From contig NZ_JAGKSR010000001.1 in the NCBI RefSeq assembly GCF_017939615.1, positions 1 through 64,000 on the forward strand: 64,000 bases of DNA. Direction: 5' to 3'. Shown one piece after another: positions 44,725 to 54,648 of the stretch. Both the position numbers and the translations under genes were made by a program. Each line of letters opens with the position of its first letter. The first letter of the stretch is position 1. The stretch is from Microbacterium sp. BLY. GTDB taxonomy: Bacteria; Actinomycetota; Actinomycetes; Actinomycetales; Microbacteriaceae. Under the pieces are notes generated by a model that saw only the letters and a program-made list of their open reading frames with translations, did no database searches and had not been told where the DNA came from.

Positions 44725-45675
44725 CTACTTCGCCGGCGCCGAGGTCGCCGTCGGAGTGGGCGTCGGGGATGCGGACTCGTAGTACGCCTCGCTCGCGACG
44801 GACATCACGAACGTGGACAGCTCCTGCGGGTCGTCCAGGGCGCCGACATACGCCTCGCCGTTGACGATGATCATCGGGGCGGCGGTGAGGACGAGGTCGT
44901 CGGAACCGGGAAGAGGCCCGTCGAGCGCTCGCGCGGTCGCCTCCTTCGCCCAGCTGATGTAGTCGCCGTCCCGGATGCAGGAGCGCACCGTCTTGGTGTT
45001 GTCCACGCCGACGGCGCCCGCGAGATTCGCGAGCTCCTCGTCGGACATCCCGTCACTGCCCACCTCAGGCTGGTCGTCCAGGAGGTCGTGGTTGAAGGCG
45101 TAGAACTGGTCCGGCGAGTGCGTGGCCACGCAGGCCGCCGCCGCCGCGGAACGCAGCGAGTACTTGGTGCCGTTGGAGCTGGCGGTGAGGAGCGCGACCG
45201 GGTGGTAGCTGACGGTGGCCGCGCCGTCCTCGATCCACTGCGCGAGGAGCCGGGCGTTGGCGCGCTCGAACTTGCCCGCATCGGGCGACAGGTAGTCGAC
45301 GTACACGTGCACATCCACGGCGCCGGCTGCGGACGGCTCGGGCGACGGCGTCTCCGTGGCGCCGGCCTCGGAGGGCTCGGGGGCGGGGGTGTCCGACGCG
45401 GAACCCGCGATCGCGGCGGAGGCGATGTCCGTCACCACGACGCCGTCCTCCTGCATGCCGCTCGGGCTCAGCTGCGGCTTGGAGGTCTGGGAGGTCACCG
45501 CGAGGGTCACGGCGGTTCCGATCGCGCCGACCGCGATGATCGCGACCGCACCGATGATGATCCGTCGCATGAGACGCGCCCGCGACTGCTGGGCGTGCAC
45601 CTTCTGGGCCTTCTCCCGCACGGCCTCGCGCGAAGTGCGAGGTGCGGGGACGTTCGGCGTTTCGTCGCTCGACAT
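44725..45675 (-). CDS. Membrane-anchored DsbA-like protein lacking the CxxC motif
   Basis: This 316-aa protein has a TM helix at about 38-60, a long Pro/Ala/Ser linker and a thioredoxin/DsbA-like domain from residue 120. The usual DxxCPxCxxF active site reads DYLSPDAGKF (residues 127-136), so both cysteines are lost (Ser130 and Ala133). The cis-Pro region TAAPMIIVNGE is kept, and two non-CxxC cysteines remain (ACVATH and RSCIRD). It is probably not a dithiol oxidase; a peptide-binding or chaperone role is possible. The C-terminal tail is Pro/Thr-rich. Confidence 0.9.
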   Translation of the reverse strand: MSSDETPNVPAPRTSREAVREKAQKVHAQQSRARLMRRIIIGAVAIIAVGAIGTAVTLAVTSQTSKPQLSPSGMQEDGVVVTDIASAAIAGSASDTPAPEPSEAGATETPSPEPSAAGAVDVHVYVDYLSPDAGKFERANARLLAQWIEDGAATVSYHPVALLTASSNGTKYSLRSAAAAACVATHSPDQFYAFNHDLLDDQPEVGSDGMSDEELANLAGAVGVDNTKTVRSCIRDGDYISWAKEATARALDGPLPGSDDLVLTAAPMIIVNGEAYVGALDDPQELSTFVMSVASEAYYESASPTPTPTATSAPAK

Positions 45676-45903
45676 CGTTCCTCTTGAGTCTCAGGGGGTC
45701 CGGGTTGGCCCCGACCGCCGTCGGGCGGCGATCGCCGCTGCGCACGGCCGGGTTCGATGCTAACCAGTGAGGCTGAGAAATACCCAGGTGCGGGCGTTCG
45801 TGCCATACTGATCCCGACCCGATGAAGGGTCACGGCGGGTCGCTCCGCCGCTTCATTCACTACGGATCGTCCGGCACGTACCTGCCGGTGAAGGAGAAAC
45901 ACG

Positions 45904-47007
<1,104 letters not shown>

Positions 47008-47023
47008 TCGGAGAGCACCATCC

Positions 47024-47063
47024 GCGGCGCGGGCTGACTTCGGTCGCCCGCGCCGCGTCTTTT
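47024..47063 (+). terminator. Rho-independent terminator after the ABC ATPase gene
   Basis: GCGGCGCGGGC (47024-47034) pairs with GCCCGCGCCGC (47046-47056), followed by GTCTTTT. Confidence 0.9.
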
Positions 47064-47087
47064 CCCCGGTACCCCTCAGGAGCTCCC

Positions 47088-48392
47088 ATGCAGGAATCCC
47101 TCCGGATCACCGCCAAGACCGTCGACCCCGGGCTGCTCGCGCTGCCGTGGTCGACACCCCTGGAGAAGTGGCCCTCCGAGCACATCGTCTCGCTGCCCAA
47201 GGGCCTGTCGCGTCACCTCGTCCGCTTCGCCGACCTGTCGGGCCGGGTCGTGGCCGTCAAGGAGACGACGACGGAGATGGCTCGACGGGAGTACGAGATG
47301 CTGGGCAACCTGTCTCGGCTCGACGTGCCCTGCGTGGAGCGCGTCGCCGTGATCGCCGGCCGCACCGACTCCTCCGGGGCCCCGCTGCCCGCGGCCCTCG
47401 TCACCTCGCATCTGCGCTTCTCCATGCCGTATCGCGCGCTGTTCACGCGCGTTCTCCGCCCGGACACCGCCACCCGCCTCGTGGATGCGCTGGCGCTGCT
47501 GCTCGTCCGCCTGCACAACGTGGGCTTCTACTGGGGCGACGTCTCGCTCTCCAACACGCTGTTCCGTCGGGATGCCGGGGCATTCGCGGCGTACCTCGTC
47601 GACGCGGAGACCGGTGAGCTGCACGAAGAGGGACTGACCGACGGTCAGCGCGCCTACGACCTCGACCTCGCCCGGACGAACATCGCCGGCGAGATCATGG
47701 ACCTCGCCGCCGGCGGACGCCTGGAGCACGGGGTCGACGCCGTCGCGATCGCGGACGGCATCGTGTCCTCCTACCGCTCGCTGTGGGCCGAACTCACCGC
47801 ACAGGAGTCGTTCTCCGCCGCCGAGACCTGGCGGATCACCGAACGCGTCGAGCGGCTCAACGCGCTCGGATTCGACATCGACGAGATGTCGATGTCGACG
47901 ACCGCGGACGGCACCGTCGTCGAGATCCAGCCGAAGGTGGTCGACGCCGGCCATCATCAACGGCGTCTCATCCGCCTCACCGGCCTCGACGTCGAAGAGA
48001 ACCAGGCGCGGCGGCTCCTCAACGACCTCGACGAGTTCCGCGCCCGTTCCACGAAGCAGTGGGCCGATGAGGAGATGTACGCCCACGAGTGGCTCACGCG
48101 CGTGTTCGAGCCGGTCGTCCGGGCGATCCCGTACGACCTGCGCGCCAAACTCGAGCCCGCCGAGGTGTTCCACCAGGTGCTGGAGCACCGGTGGTACCTG
48201 TCCCAGGCGCAGGGACGCTCGGTCGCCCTGGCGGAGGTGCTGACGAGCTACATCAACGACGTGCTCCGTCACCGCCGCGACGAGGCCACCATCATGGGAC
48301 CGCCGACGGAGACGATGAGCCTCCCGGTCGTCACCGGCACGCTCTCGCTCGCCGACGACGAGGACGACGTCGACTGGCGCGATCTCGTCTGA
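47088..48392 (+). CDS. DUF4032 protein with kinase-like fold
   Basis: The 434-aa protein belongs to the DUF4032/LPS-kinase-like family of Actinobacteria. It shows kinase-like segments: VVAVKETTTEMARREYEML (VxxK...E), then LLVRLHNVGFYWGDVSLSNTLF, which fits the catalytic-loop pattern of LPS/aminoglycoside-type kinases (GDxxxxN), and YLVDAETGEL (D of DFG-like). The C-terminal region (QWADEEMYAHEWLTRVFEPV) is DUF4032-specific. Kinase activity is not proven. Confidence 0.87.
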   Translation: MQESLRITAKTVDPGLLALPWSTPLEKWPSEHIVSLPKGLSRHLVRFADLSGRVVAVKETTTEMARREYEMLGNLSRLDVPCVERVAVIAGRTDSSGAPLPAALVTSHLRFSMPYRALFTRVLRPDTATRLVDALALLLVRLHNVGFYWGDVSLSNTLFRRDAGAFAAYLVDAETGELHEEGLTDGQRAYDLDLARTNIAGEIMDLAAGGRLEHGVDAVAIADGIVSSYRSLWAELTAQESFSAAETWRITERVERLNALGFDIDEMSMSTTADGTVVEIQPKVVDAGHHQRRLIRLTGLDVEENQARRLLNDLDEFRARSTKQWADEEMYAHEWLTRVFEPVVRAIPYDLRAKLEPAEVFHQVLEHRWYLSQAQGRSVALAEVLTSYINDVLRHRRDEATIMGPPTETMSLPVVTGTLSLADDEDDVDWRDLV

Positions 48393-48431
48393 TGCCGTGC
48401 GGCGGTCGCTCCCCCGGCGGGAGGACGGGCG

Positions 48432-49073
48432 TCAGTAGCCGACCGTGAACCGCTCCCGGTGGTGGTTCCCCTGCTCGATCTCGTCGACGATCGCCACGGC
48501 GAAGTCCGCTCCCGAGATGAAGGACTTGCCCTCGTCGTCGCGGACGAGCACATCGCCACCGTCGCGGTAGTGCCCCGTGCGCTCGCCCTCGGCCCACGGC
48601 CCGAACACCTCGGCGGGATGCACGAAGAACCAGTCCAGTCCCTCCCCCGTGCTCTCCAGGAGCGCGAGCGAGTCGATGCCGACCTGCGCTTCGTGCTTGT
48701 ACTCCTCCGGGAAGCCCTGGTCGAACAGCCGCGGTCCGCCGGGAGCGACGAGACTCCCTCCGGCACCGCCCACGACGCCCAGTCGGGTCTCCGTGCCGTC
48801 GAGCAGCGCGATGACGTTGGTGAGCGCCTCCAGGACACGGTCCTCCATGTCGCCGCGGGGCGACAGGGCGGAGACGACCGCGTCGGCACCGCTGAACACC
48901 TCGGCCAGCGACGCCGGGTCGAGCGCCGAGCCCTGCACGTACGCGGCACCGGCGACCGGATCCGCGGGAACCGAGCGGGAGATGGCGACGACGGCGTGGT
49001 CGCGGCTCACCGCCTCGGCGACGATGTGACGTCCGGCGTAGCCGGTTCCTCCCAGGACGATGATGCGGGCCAT
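48432..49073 (-). CDS. NAD(P)-binding oxidoreductase/epimerase-like protein
   Basis: The 213-aa protein has the Rossmann start RIIVLGGTGYAGRHIVAEA (GxxGxxG) and ADAVVSALSPRG, the layout of NAD(P)H-binding proteins of the NmrA/BVR-B/YwnB kind. It lacks the Tyr-x-x-x-Lys catalytic pair of classical SDRs. Function may be redox sensing or epimerisation. It follows rlmB by 16 bp, in the same orientation. Confidence 0.85.
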   Translation of the reverse strand: MARIIVLGGTGYAGRHIVAEAVSRDHAVVAISRSVPADPVAGAAYVQGSALDPASLAEVFSGADAVVSALSPRGDMEDRVLEALTNVIALLDGTETRLGVVGGAGGSLVAPGGPRLFDQGFPEEYKHEAQVGIDSLALLESTGEGLDWFFVHPAEVFGPWAEGERTGHYRDGGDVLVRDDEGKSFISGADFAVAIVDEIEQGNHHRERFTVGY

Positions 49074-49089
49074 GCTCTGTTCCTCTCGG

Positions 49090-50097
49090 TCAGTCGGCGG
49101 CCGCGCGGACGGTGGCCACCTGATACAGCGCGACGGACGCGGCGATACCGGCGTTCAGCGACTCGGTCGCCGCGGAGATGGGGATGGAGACGATCTGATC
49201 GCAGGTCTCGGTCACGAGGCGGGAGAGCCCCTTGCCCTCCGAACCGACGACGATGACCACCGGGCGGTCCGCCAGCTCCAGCGCGGGCAGCGAGACGTCG
49301 CCGTCACCGTCCAGGCCGAGGACGAACACACCCTGCTTCTTGAACTCCTTGAGCTGCGTCGTGAGGTTGGTGGCCAGCGCCACGGGGATCCGGGCCGCCG
49401 CCCCCGCGCTGGTCTTCCAGGCCGCCGAGTTCACGCCGGCGGAGCGCCGCTGCGGCAGGATGATGCCGTGGCCGCCGAACGCCGCCGTGGAGCGGATGAT
49501 CGCACCGAGGTTGCGCGGGTCGGTGATGCCGTCGAGGGCGACGAACAGCGGCGTCTCGCCGCGGTCGATGACCTCTTCCAGAAGGTCCTGCGGGTGCGCG
49601 TACTCGTAGGGCGGCACCTTGAGCGCCACGCCCTGGTGCACCCCGTCGAAGCCGGCCATCCGGTCGAGCTCCTGGCGGGTGACCTCGAGCACCGGGATGT
49701 CGCGGTGGGTCGCGATCGACAGCATCTCCTTGACACGGTCGTCCATCTCGACGCGCTGTGCGATGTACATCGCGGTCGCCGGGATCTTCGCGCGCAGCGC
49801 CTCGAGCACCGAGTTGCGCCCGGTGACCGTCTCGGTGTCGTTCGTGTTGTCCTTCGACCTGGCGGTGCGGTTGGGGTTGCCACCCGATGCCGGACGTCCG
49901 GCGGGCTTGCCCTTCCCTCCCGCGGCTGCATAGCGCTCGGCCGCGGCCTTGCGCTTGCCCGCGGGGTGCCAGGCGCGGTCCTCCGCCTTCGGCGTGGGCC
50001 CGCGTCCCTCGAGCGCCTTGCGCCCGAGTCCGCCCGTGCCCTTGGTCGGGCCCTTCTTGTTTCCCTTGCTCGCGCCGGGGCGCCCTGGCTTAGCCAT
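49090..50097 (-). CDS. rlmB: 23S rRNA (guanosine-2'-O-)-methyltransferase RlmB
   Basis: RlmB methylates the 2'-OH of G2251 in the peptidyl-transferase loop using SAM. The 335-aa SpoU-family protein has the three motifs [28 protein letters not shown] and [22 protein letters not shown] basic, Gly/Lys-rich N-terminal extension of about 90 residues precedes the SpoU_sub_bind domain ([11 protein letters not shown]). Its ATG overlaps the cysS stop by eight bases. Confidence 0.95.
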   Translation of the reverse strand: MAKPGRPGASKGNKKGPTKGTGGLGRKALEGRGPTPKAEDRAWHPAGKRKAAAERYAAAGGKGKPAGRPASGGNPNRTARSKDNTNDTETVTGRNSVLEALRAKIPATAMYIAQRVEMDDRVKEMLSIATHRDIPVLEVTRQELDRMAGFDGVHQGVALKVPPYEYAHPQDLLEEVIDRGETPLFVALDGITDPRNLGAIIRSTAAFGGHGIILPQRRSAGVNSAAWKTSAGAAARIPVALATNLTTQLKEFKKQGVFVLGLDGDGDVSLPALELADRPVVIVVGSEGKGLSRLVTETCDQIVSIPISAATESLNAGIAASVALYQVATVRAAAD

Positions 50098-51496
50098 CGA
50101 TACTCCAATGAGTTCCGGCCGGAGTGTCCTCCAGCGTGATTCCTGCGGCGGCGATCGCGTCTCGGATGCGATCCGCCGCCGCCCAGTCCTTCTCCGCGCG
50201 CGCGGTGGCGCGCTGCGCGATCATCTCCTGCACCAGCGCGTCGAGCGCCGCCGCCTGCGCGTCCCCGCCGGTCGGCGAGCCCGCTCCCGGGTGCAGCCCC
50301 AGTATCCTCGTCATCGCCCGCACCGCCCGTGCCGCGTCCAGCGCCGCGGCCGTGTCGCCCGCGTCCAGAGCCGAGTTCCCGGCCCGCACGCTCTCGTGCA
50401 CGACCGCGAGCGCCTGAGGGACACCCAGGTCGTCGTCCATCGCGTCGACGAAGGCGGTCGGGAGGCTCTGCGCGGCGTGGTCCCCGAGCCCGTCGCCGGC
50501 CGCGCGGGCCGCGCGCTCCAGGAAGGAGCGGATGCGGCCGAGCGCGGCCTCCGCCTCCGTCCAGGACGACGCGGACAGGTCGAGACTGGATCGATAGTGG
50601 GCAGCGGCGAGCGCGTAGCGGACCACCAGGGGATCGTGCTCGGCGAGCACGTCGCGAGCGAGCGTGAAGTTGCCGAGCGACTTCGACATCTTCTGCCCGT
50701 CGACCGTGACCAGCCCGTTGTGCACCCAGTAGCGGGCGAAGCCGTCCCCCGCGGCGGTCGACTGGGCGAGTTCGTTCTCGTGGTGCGGGAAGCGGAGGTC
50801 GAGCCCGCCGCCATGGATGTCGAACTCCGCGCCGAGGTAGCGCTTCGCCATGGCCGAGCACTCGATGTGCCACCCCGGCCGGCCGGGGCCCCAGGGCGAG
50901 GCCCAGGTCGCGTCGACGGGTTCGTCCGGCTTCGCGCCCTTCCAGAGGGCGAAGTCCTGCGGGTTGCGCTTGCCGCGCGGATCGGCGTCCTGCGCCGCCT
51001 CCATCGCGTCGACGGACTGATGCGTGAGGTCGCCGTAGGACGGCCAGGAGCGCACGTCGAAGTACACGTCCCCCGAACCGTCGGGGGCGGGATACGCGTG
51101 ACCGCGCTCGATGAGCAGCGCGATGAGCTCCTGCATCTGCGGGACGGAGGCCGTCGCGCGCGGCTCGTACGTGGGCGACAGGATGCCGACGCCCGCGTAG
51201 GCCGCGGTGAACTCCTGCTCCATCCGATACGCGAGCGCCCACCACGGTTCGGTCGCCGTCGCGTTGGCCAGCACCTTGTCGTCGATGTCGGTGACGTTGC
51301 GCACGAACGTCACTTGCCCGTAGCGATGGGCCAGCCACCGACGCAGGAGGTCGAAGCTGAGCGCTGCGCGCACGTGGCCGATGTGGGGGCCGGACTGCAC
51401 CGTGGGTCCGCACACGTACATCGTGATGTTCTCGGGATCGAGAGGCACGAAATCGCGCAGCTGCTGTGCGCGGGTGTCGTAGAGGCGGAGTGTCAC
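50090..51496 (-). CDS. cysS: Cysteinyl-tRNA synthetase
   Basis: CysS charges tRNA-Cys with cysteine. The 468-aa class I enzyme has the HIGH motif in [20 protein letters not shown] (also holding a zinc Cys) and the KMSKS motif in [11 protein letters not shown] at about residue 268-278. The conserved zinc-site region [12 protein letters not shown] and the HHENELAQS segment are present. Together with ispDF and rlmB it forms the conserved carD-ispDF-cysS-rlmB block. It overlaps rlmB by eight bases and follows ispDF by nine. Confidence 0.98.
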   Translation of the reverse strand: MTLRLYDTRAQQLRDFVPLDPENITMYVCGPTVQSGPHIGHVRAALSFDLLRRWLAHRYGQVTFVRNVTDIDDKVLANATATEPWWALAYRMEQEFTAAYAGVGILSPTYEPRATASVPQMQELIALLIERGHAYPAPDGSGDVYFDVRSWPSYGDLTHQSVDAMEAAQDADPRGKRNPQDFALWKGAKPDEPVDATWASPWGPGRPGWHIECSAMAKRYLGAEFDIHGGGLDLRFPHHENELAQSTAAGDGFARYWVHNGLVTVDGQKMSKSLGNFTLARDVLAEHDPLVVRYALAAAHYRSSLDLSASSWTEAEAALGRIRSFLERAARAAGDGLGDHAAQSLPTAFVDAMDDDLGVPQALAVVHESVRAGNSALDAGDTAAALDAARAVRAMTRILGLHPGAGSPTGGDAQAAALDALVQEMIAQRATARAEKDWAAADRIRDAIAAAGITLEDTPAGTHWSIDG

Positions 51497-51505
51497 CGCT
51501 CAAGC

Positions 51506-52747
51506 CTACTCGGCGGGCGCTGAGAGACCCCGATCCTGACGCGGGATGACGAGCGCGACGGCCGTCACGGCGATCCCCTCGCCCCGTCCGGGGAATCCGA
51601 GACCGTCCGTCGTCGTGGCCGTCACCGACACGGGCGCGCCGCCGAGCGCCGCCGACAGGGCCGCCTCGGCCTCCGCGCGCCGCCCGCTGAATCGCGGGCG
51701 ATTGCCCTGGAACTGCACCGACACGTTGCCGACCGCGAAGCCCGCCTCGGCCAGGAGCTCTCCGGTGCGCGACAGGAACACGTCGGCGTGGGCACCCGCG
51801 TACTCCGGGTGGGCGGTGCCGAAGTGCTCGCCGATGTCGCCGAGTCCCGCCGCCCCGAGCAGCGCGTCGACGACGGCGTGCGCCACCGCGTCGCCGTCGG
51901 AGTGCCCGGACAGCGCCGGCTCCCCCGGCCACTCCAGGCCGGCCAGCCACAGGTTCCCCTCCCCGCCGAAGGCGTGCACGTCGGTGCCGATTCCCACGCG
52001 CGGGGCGCCTGCCACGACCGTCGGCGAGGGGGGCGTCGCGGGCACCGCGGGCGGGGACACGAGCAGACGGGCGCGTTCCAGATCGGCGGGGGTGGTGATC
52101 TTGAACGACCGCTCCGACCCCGGCACCAGTCGCACGGGATGCCCGGCCGCGGCGAACAGGGCGGCGTCGTCGGTGTACTCCGCTCCGTGCGCGACCGCGG
52201 TCTCGTACGCCGCCTCCAGCAGCGCGCGCGGGAACCCCTGCGGCGTCTGCGCCGCCGCGAGCTCCGCGCGATCCACCGCGCCCGTGACGAGCCCATCGGC
52301 CACGCGCTTGAGCGTGTCGACCACGGGCAGACTCGGCACGACCCCGGCATCGCCGACCACGGCGGCCGCGACGGCGTCGATCACCGCCGGCGGCGTCAGA
52401 GCGCGTGCCGCATCGTGCACGAGCACCGTCGTCACATCGCCCCAGAGCGCGGCGAGACCCGCCGCGACGGACTCCTGCCTCGTCGTGCCCCCGGTGACCA
52501 CACGACCCAGGTCGACACGGTCGCCCGCCGCCGCCTGCAACTCGGTCTGCGCGTCGCCCTCGTACCCCTGGGGGGCGACGACCACGACCTGCATCGGCGC
52601 GGCCGCGAAGACGCCGTCGAGGGCATGCCGGAGGATGCTGTGGCCGTCGATCCCGACGAAGGCCTTGGGCGCCCCCGCGTCGAGACGGGTGCCGGAGCCG
52701 GCGGCGACGACGATGACGGCGGTGTGCGGAACGGGGAGGATGCTCAC
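51506..52747 (-). CDS. ispDF: Bifunctional IspD/IspF of the MEP pathway
   Basis: This 413-aa fusion joins IspD (CDP-ME synthesis) to IspF (MEcPP synthase). The IspD half (about 1-230) has [32 protein letters not shown] and [13 protein letters not shown]. The IspF half (from about 248) has [43 protein letters not shown] and [11 protein letters not shown], with the Asp-x-His metal site in GTDVHAF. It supplies the IPP/DMAPP used by the carotenoid operon about 34 kb away in this window. Confidence 0.97.
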   Translation of the reverse strand: MSILPVPHTAVIVVAAGSGTRLDAGAPKAFVGIDGHSILRHALDGVFAAAPMQVVVVAPQGYEGDAQTELQAAAGDRVDLGRVVTGGTTRQESVAAGLAALWGDVTTVLVHDAARALTPPAVIDAVAAAVVGDAGVVPSLPVVDTLKRVADGLVTGAVDRAELAAAQTPQGFPRALLEAAYETAVAHGAEYTDDAALFAAAGHPVRLVPGSERSFKITTPADLERARLLVSPPAVPATPPSPTVVAGAPRVGIGTDVHAFGGEGNLWLAGLEWPGEPALSGHSDGDAVAHAVVDALLGAAGLGDIGEHFGTAHPEYAGAHADVFLSRTGELLAEAGFAVGNVSVQFQGNRPRFSGRRAEAEAALSAALGGAPVSVTATTTDGLGFPGRGEGIAVTAVALVIPRQDRGLSAPAE

Positions 52748-52775
52748 AGCTTCACGTTACCCGCGGGGACGACGA

Positions 52776-52801
52776 AAGGCGGGTGCCGGAGCACCCGCCT
52801 T
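52776..52801 (-). terminator. Terminator between carD and ispDF
   Basis: AAGGCGGGTGC and GCACCCGCCTT with a CGGA loop. On the minus strand it follows the carD stop and may be partly read through into ispDF, which starts 29 bp later. Confidence 0.75.
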
Positions 52802-52815
52802 CCGTGAAGGACGTC

Positions 52816-53298
52816 TCAAGACGCGAGGACCTCGTCGAGCAGCGCGCCCGCCTTGTCCTCGTCGATCTTCTCCGCCAGCGCCAGCTCCGAGATGAGGATC
52901 TGCCGGGCCTTGGCCAGCATCCGCTTCTCACCCGCGGACAGACCGCGGTCCTGGTCCCGGCGCCACAGGTCGCGCACGACCTCGCTCACCTTGATGACAT
53001 CGCCGGACGCGAGCTTCTCCAGGTTCGCCTTGTAGCGGCGCGACCAGTTGGTGGGCTCCTCGGTGAACGGCGCGCGCAGGACCTCGAACACGTGGTCGAG
53101 GCCTTCCTTGCCGATCACGTCGCGGACGCCGACGAGGTCGACGTTCTCGGCCGGGACCTCGATGATGAGATCGCCCTGCGTGACGTTGAGCTTCAGGTAC
53201 TTCTTCGCCTCGCCCTTGATGATGCGCTCCTTGACCTCGATGATGGTCGCAGCGCCATGGTGCGGATAGACGACGGTCTCGCCAACCTCAAAAAGCAT
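52816..53298 (-). CDS. carD: CarD family transcriptional regulator
   Basis: CarD binds RNA polymerase beta and stabilises open complexes, notably at rRNA promoters. The 160-aa protein has the N-terminal RID domain ([25 protein letters not shown]) and a helical DNA-binding C-terminal region with [20 protein letters not shown] and [18 protein letters not shown]. The ATG at 53298 starts the conserved MLFEVGETV; an upstream GTG 12 codons earlier is not supported. Confidence 0.97.
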   Translation of the reverse strand: MLFEVGETVVYPHHGAATIIEVKERIIKGEAKKYLKLNVTQGDLIIEVPAENVDLVGVRDVIGKEGLDHVFEVLRAPFTEEPTNWSRRYKANLEKLASGDVIKVSEVVRDLWRRDQDRGLSAGEKRMLAKARQILISELALAEKIDEDKAGALLDEVLAS

Positions 53299-53392
53299 AA
53301 AAACATGTCCTTTCGGCAACCTCAAGGATACCACAGGGGATATGCGCTAAGGTTCGCGCTTCCTGGTCCCGGCAGCCCCGACGACTTACCCA

Positions 53393-53398
53393 TAGAAT
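53393..53398 (+). promoter_or_regulatory. Candidate -10 box for the lipoprotein gene
   Basis: TAGAAT lies 36 bp before the GTG start at 53434, within CCCATAGAATGGGG. No clear -35 is visible at the usual spacing. Confidence 0.35.
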
Positions 53399-53433
53399 GG
53401 GGACGGATATCCCGCCGGACCTCAGGAGGACCC

Positions 53434-53907
53434 GTGAAATCGCGCCTTGTCGCGTCTGTCGCCATCAGCGCCGTCGTTCTGCTCGGCGCGACCGGGTGCA
53501 CGTTCATCACCCCGCAGGCGACGAAGACCGAATACGCCGCCTCCGACGGTGTGAACGTCTCGGATCAGGACGGCCCCGTCGTCGTCCGCAACGCCCTGAT
53601 CATCGCGAACGAGGACGGCACCGTCGGTAACTTCGTCGGCGCGATCGTCAACCCGACGCAGGAGCGCGGCACCCTCACCATCTCCCTGGAGGGCAGCGAC
53701 CCCTTCATGATCACGGTGCCCGCCGGCGGATCGATCAGCCTCGGCGCCGACGAGGAGCCGCTGCGCATCGTCGACCTCGACACCATGCCCGGCGCGACCG
53801 TCGCCATGCACTTCCAGTCCGGCGACTCCGCCGGCGTCACCACCGAGGTCCCGGTTCTGGACGGCACGCTGCCGTACTACACGGACCTCGCCCCCGAAGA
53901 GGACTGA
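53434..53907 (+). CDS. Small lipoprotein
   Basis: The 157-aa protein has a lipoprotein signal (MKSRLVASVAISAVVLLGATGC), with the lipidation Cys at residue 22. The mature part is a beta-rich domain (GPVVVRNALIIANEDGTVGNFVGAIVNPTQERGTLTISLEG), as in actinobacterial DNA-modification or copper-chaperone-like lipoproteins. The domain does not have a clear metal motif. GTG start with AGGAGG six bases upstream. Confidence 0.85.
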   Translation: MKSRLVASVAISAVVLLGATGCTFITPQATKTEYAASDGVNVSDQDGPVVVRNALIIANEDGTVGNFVGAIVNPTQERGTLTISLEGSDPFMITVPAGGSISLGADEEPLRIVDLDTMPGATVAMHFQSGDSAGVTTEVPVLDGTLPYYTDLAPEED

Positions 53908-53921
53908 GTCCCTGACGCTCC

Positions 53922-53954
53922 GAGAGGCCGGCACCCCACGGGTGCCGGCCTCTC
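53922..53954. terminator. Strong terminator between the lipoprotein gene and regX3
   Basis: Fifteen-base arms GAGAGGCCGGCACCC and its complement with a CAC loop, placed between convergent genes. Confidence 0.85.
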
Positions 53955-53964
53955 GCGCGTGCAC

Positions 53965-54648
53965 TCAGCCCTCGAAGCGGTAGCCGAGGCCCCGGACGGT
54001 GACGAGCATCACGGGCTCGCTCGGGTTCTCCTCGATGCGCGAGCGGATGCGCTTGATGTGCACGTCGAGCGTCTTCGTGTCGCCGAAGTAGTCGCTGCCC
54101 CACACGCGGTCGATGAGCTGACCGCGCGTCAGCACACGACCGGAGTTGCGCATCAGCACCTCGAGGAGCTCGAACTCCTTCAACGGCATGTTGATCTGCT
54201 CACCGGCGACCGTCACCGTGTGCCGATCGATGTCGAGCGACACCCGGCCGCCCTCGAGCACCCGCTCGTCGAGCTCGCCCTCGGCCTGCACCACCCGTCG
54301 CAGCACCGCCCGCATCCGGGCGAGCAGCTCCCGCGACGAGTACGGCTTGGTGATGTAGTCGTCCGCGCCGAGCTCGAGCCCCACGACGATGTCGACCTCG
54401 GAGTCCTTCGCGGTGAGCATGATGATCGGCACCGCCGAGGTCGACCGGATCTGCCGGCACACCTCCGTCCCCGGCATTCCCGGGAGCATGAGGTCGAGCA
54501 GGACGATGTCGGCACCGCGTTCCCGGAAGGCCGTCAGCGCGCCGGGGCCGTCCTCGGCGATCTCCACCTCGTAGCCCTCGCGACGCAGGAGGTACGCGAG
54601 CGGGTCGGCGAGGTCGGGCTCGTCTTCGACGAGAAGGATGCGGGTCAT
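53965..54648 (-). CDS. regX3: Response regulator RegX3 (phosphate-responsive)
   Basis: RegX3 is the actinobacterial PhoB-type regulator. The 227-aa protein has a receiver (ED at 8-9, D52 in LLDLMLPGMPG, TKPYSSRELLARMRAVLRR) and a wHTH (LKEFELLEVLMRNSGRVLTRGQLIDRVWGSDY, HIKRIRSRIE, VTVRGLGYRFEG). Its start overlaps the senX3 stop. It controls genes for phosphate scavenging when SenX3 is active. Confidence 0.96.
   Translation of the reverse strand: MTRILLVEDEPDLADPLAYLLRREGYEVEIAEDGPGALTAFRERGADIVLLDLMLPGMPGTEVCRQIRSTSAVPIIMLTAKDSEVDIVVGLELGADDYITKPYSSRELLARMRAVLRRVVQAEGELDERVLEGGRVSLDIDRHTVTVAGEQINMPLKEFELLEVLMRNSGRVLTRGQLIDRVWGSDYFGDTKTLDVHIKRIRSRIEENPSEPVMLVTVRGLGYRFEG

Noticed and set aside
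49431..51950. An 839-codon open frame overlapping cysS and rlmB
   Set aside because: Same strand but another frame from two well-supported genes; the translation is Arg/Ala/Gly-rich and without motifs.
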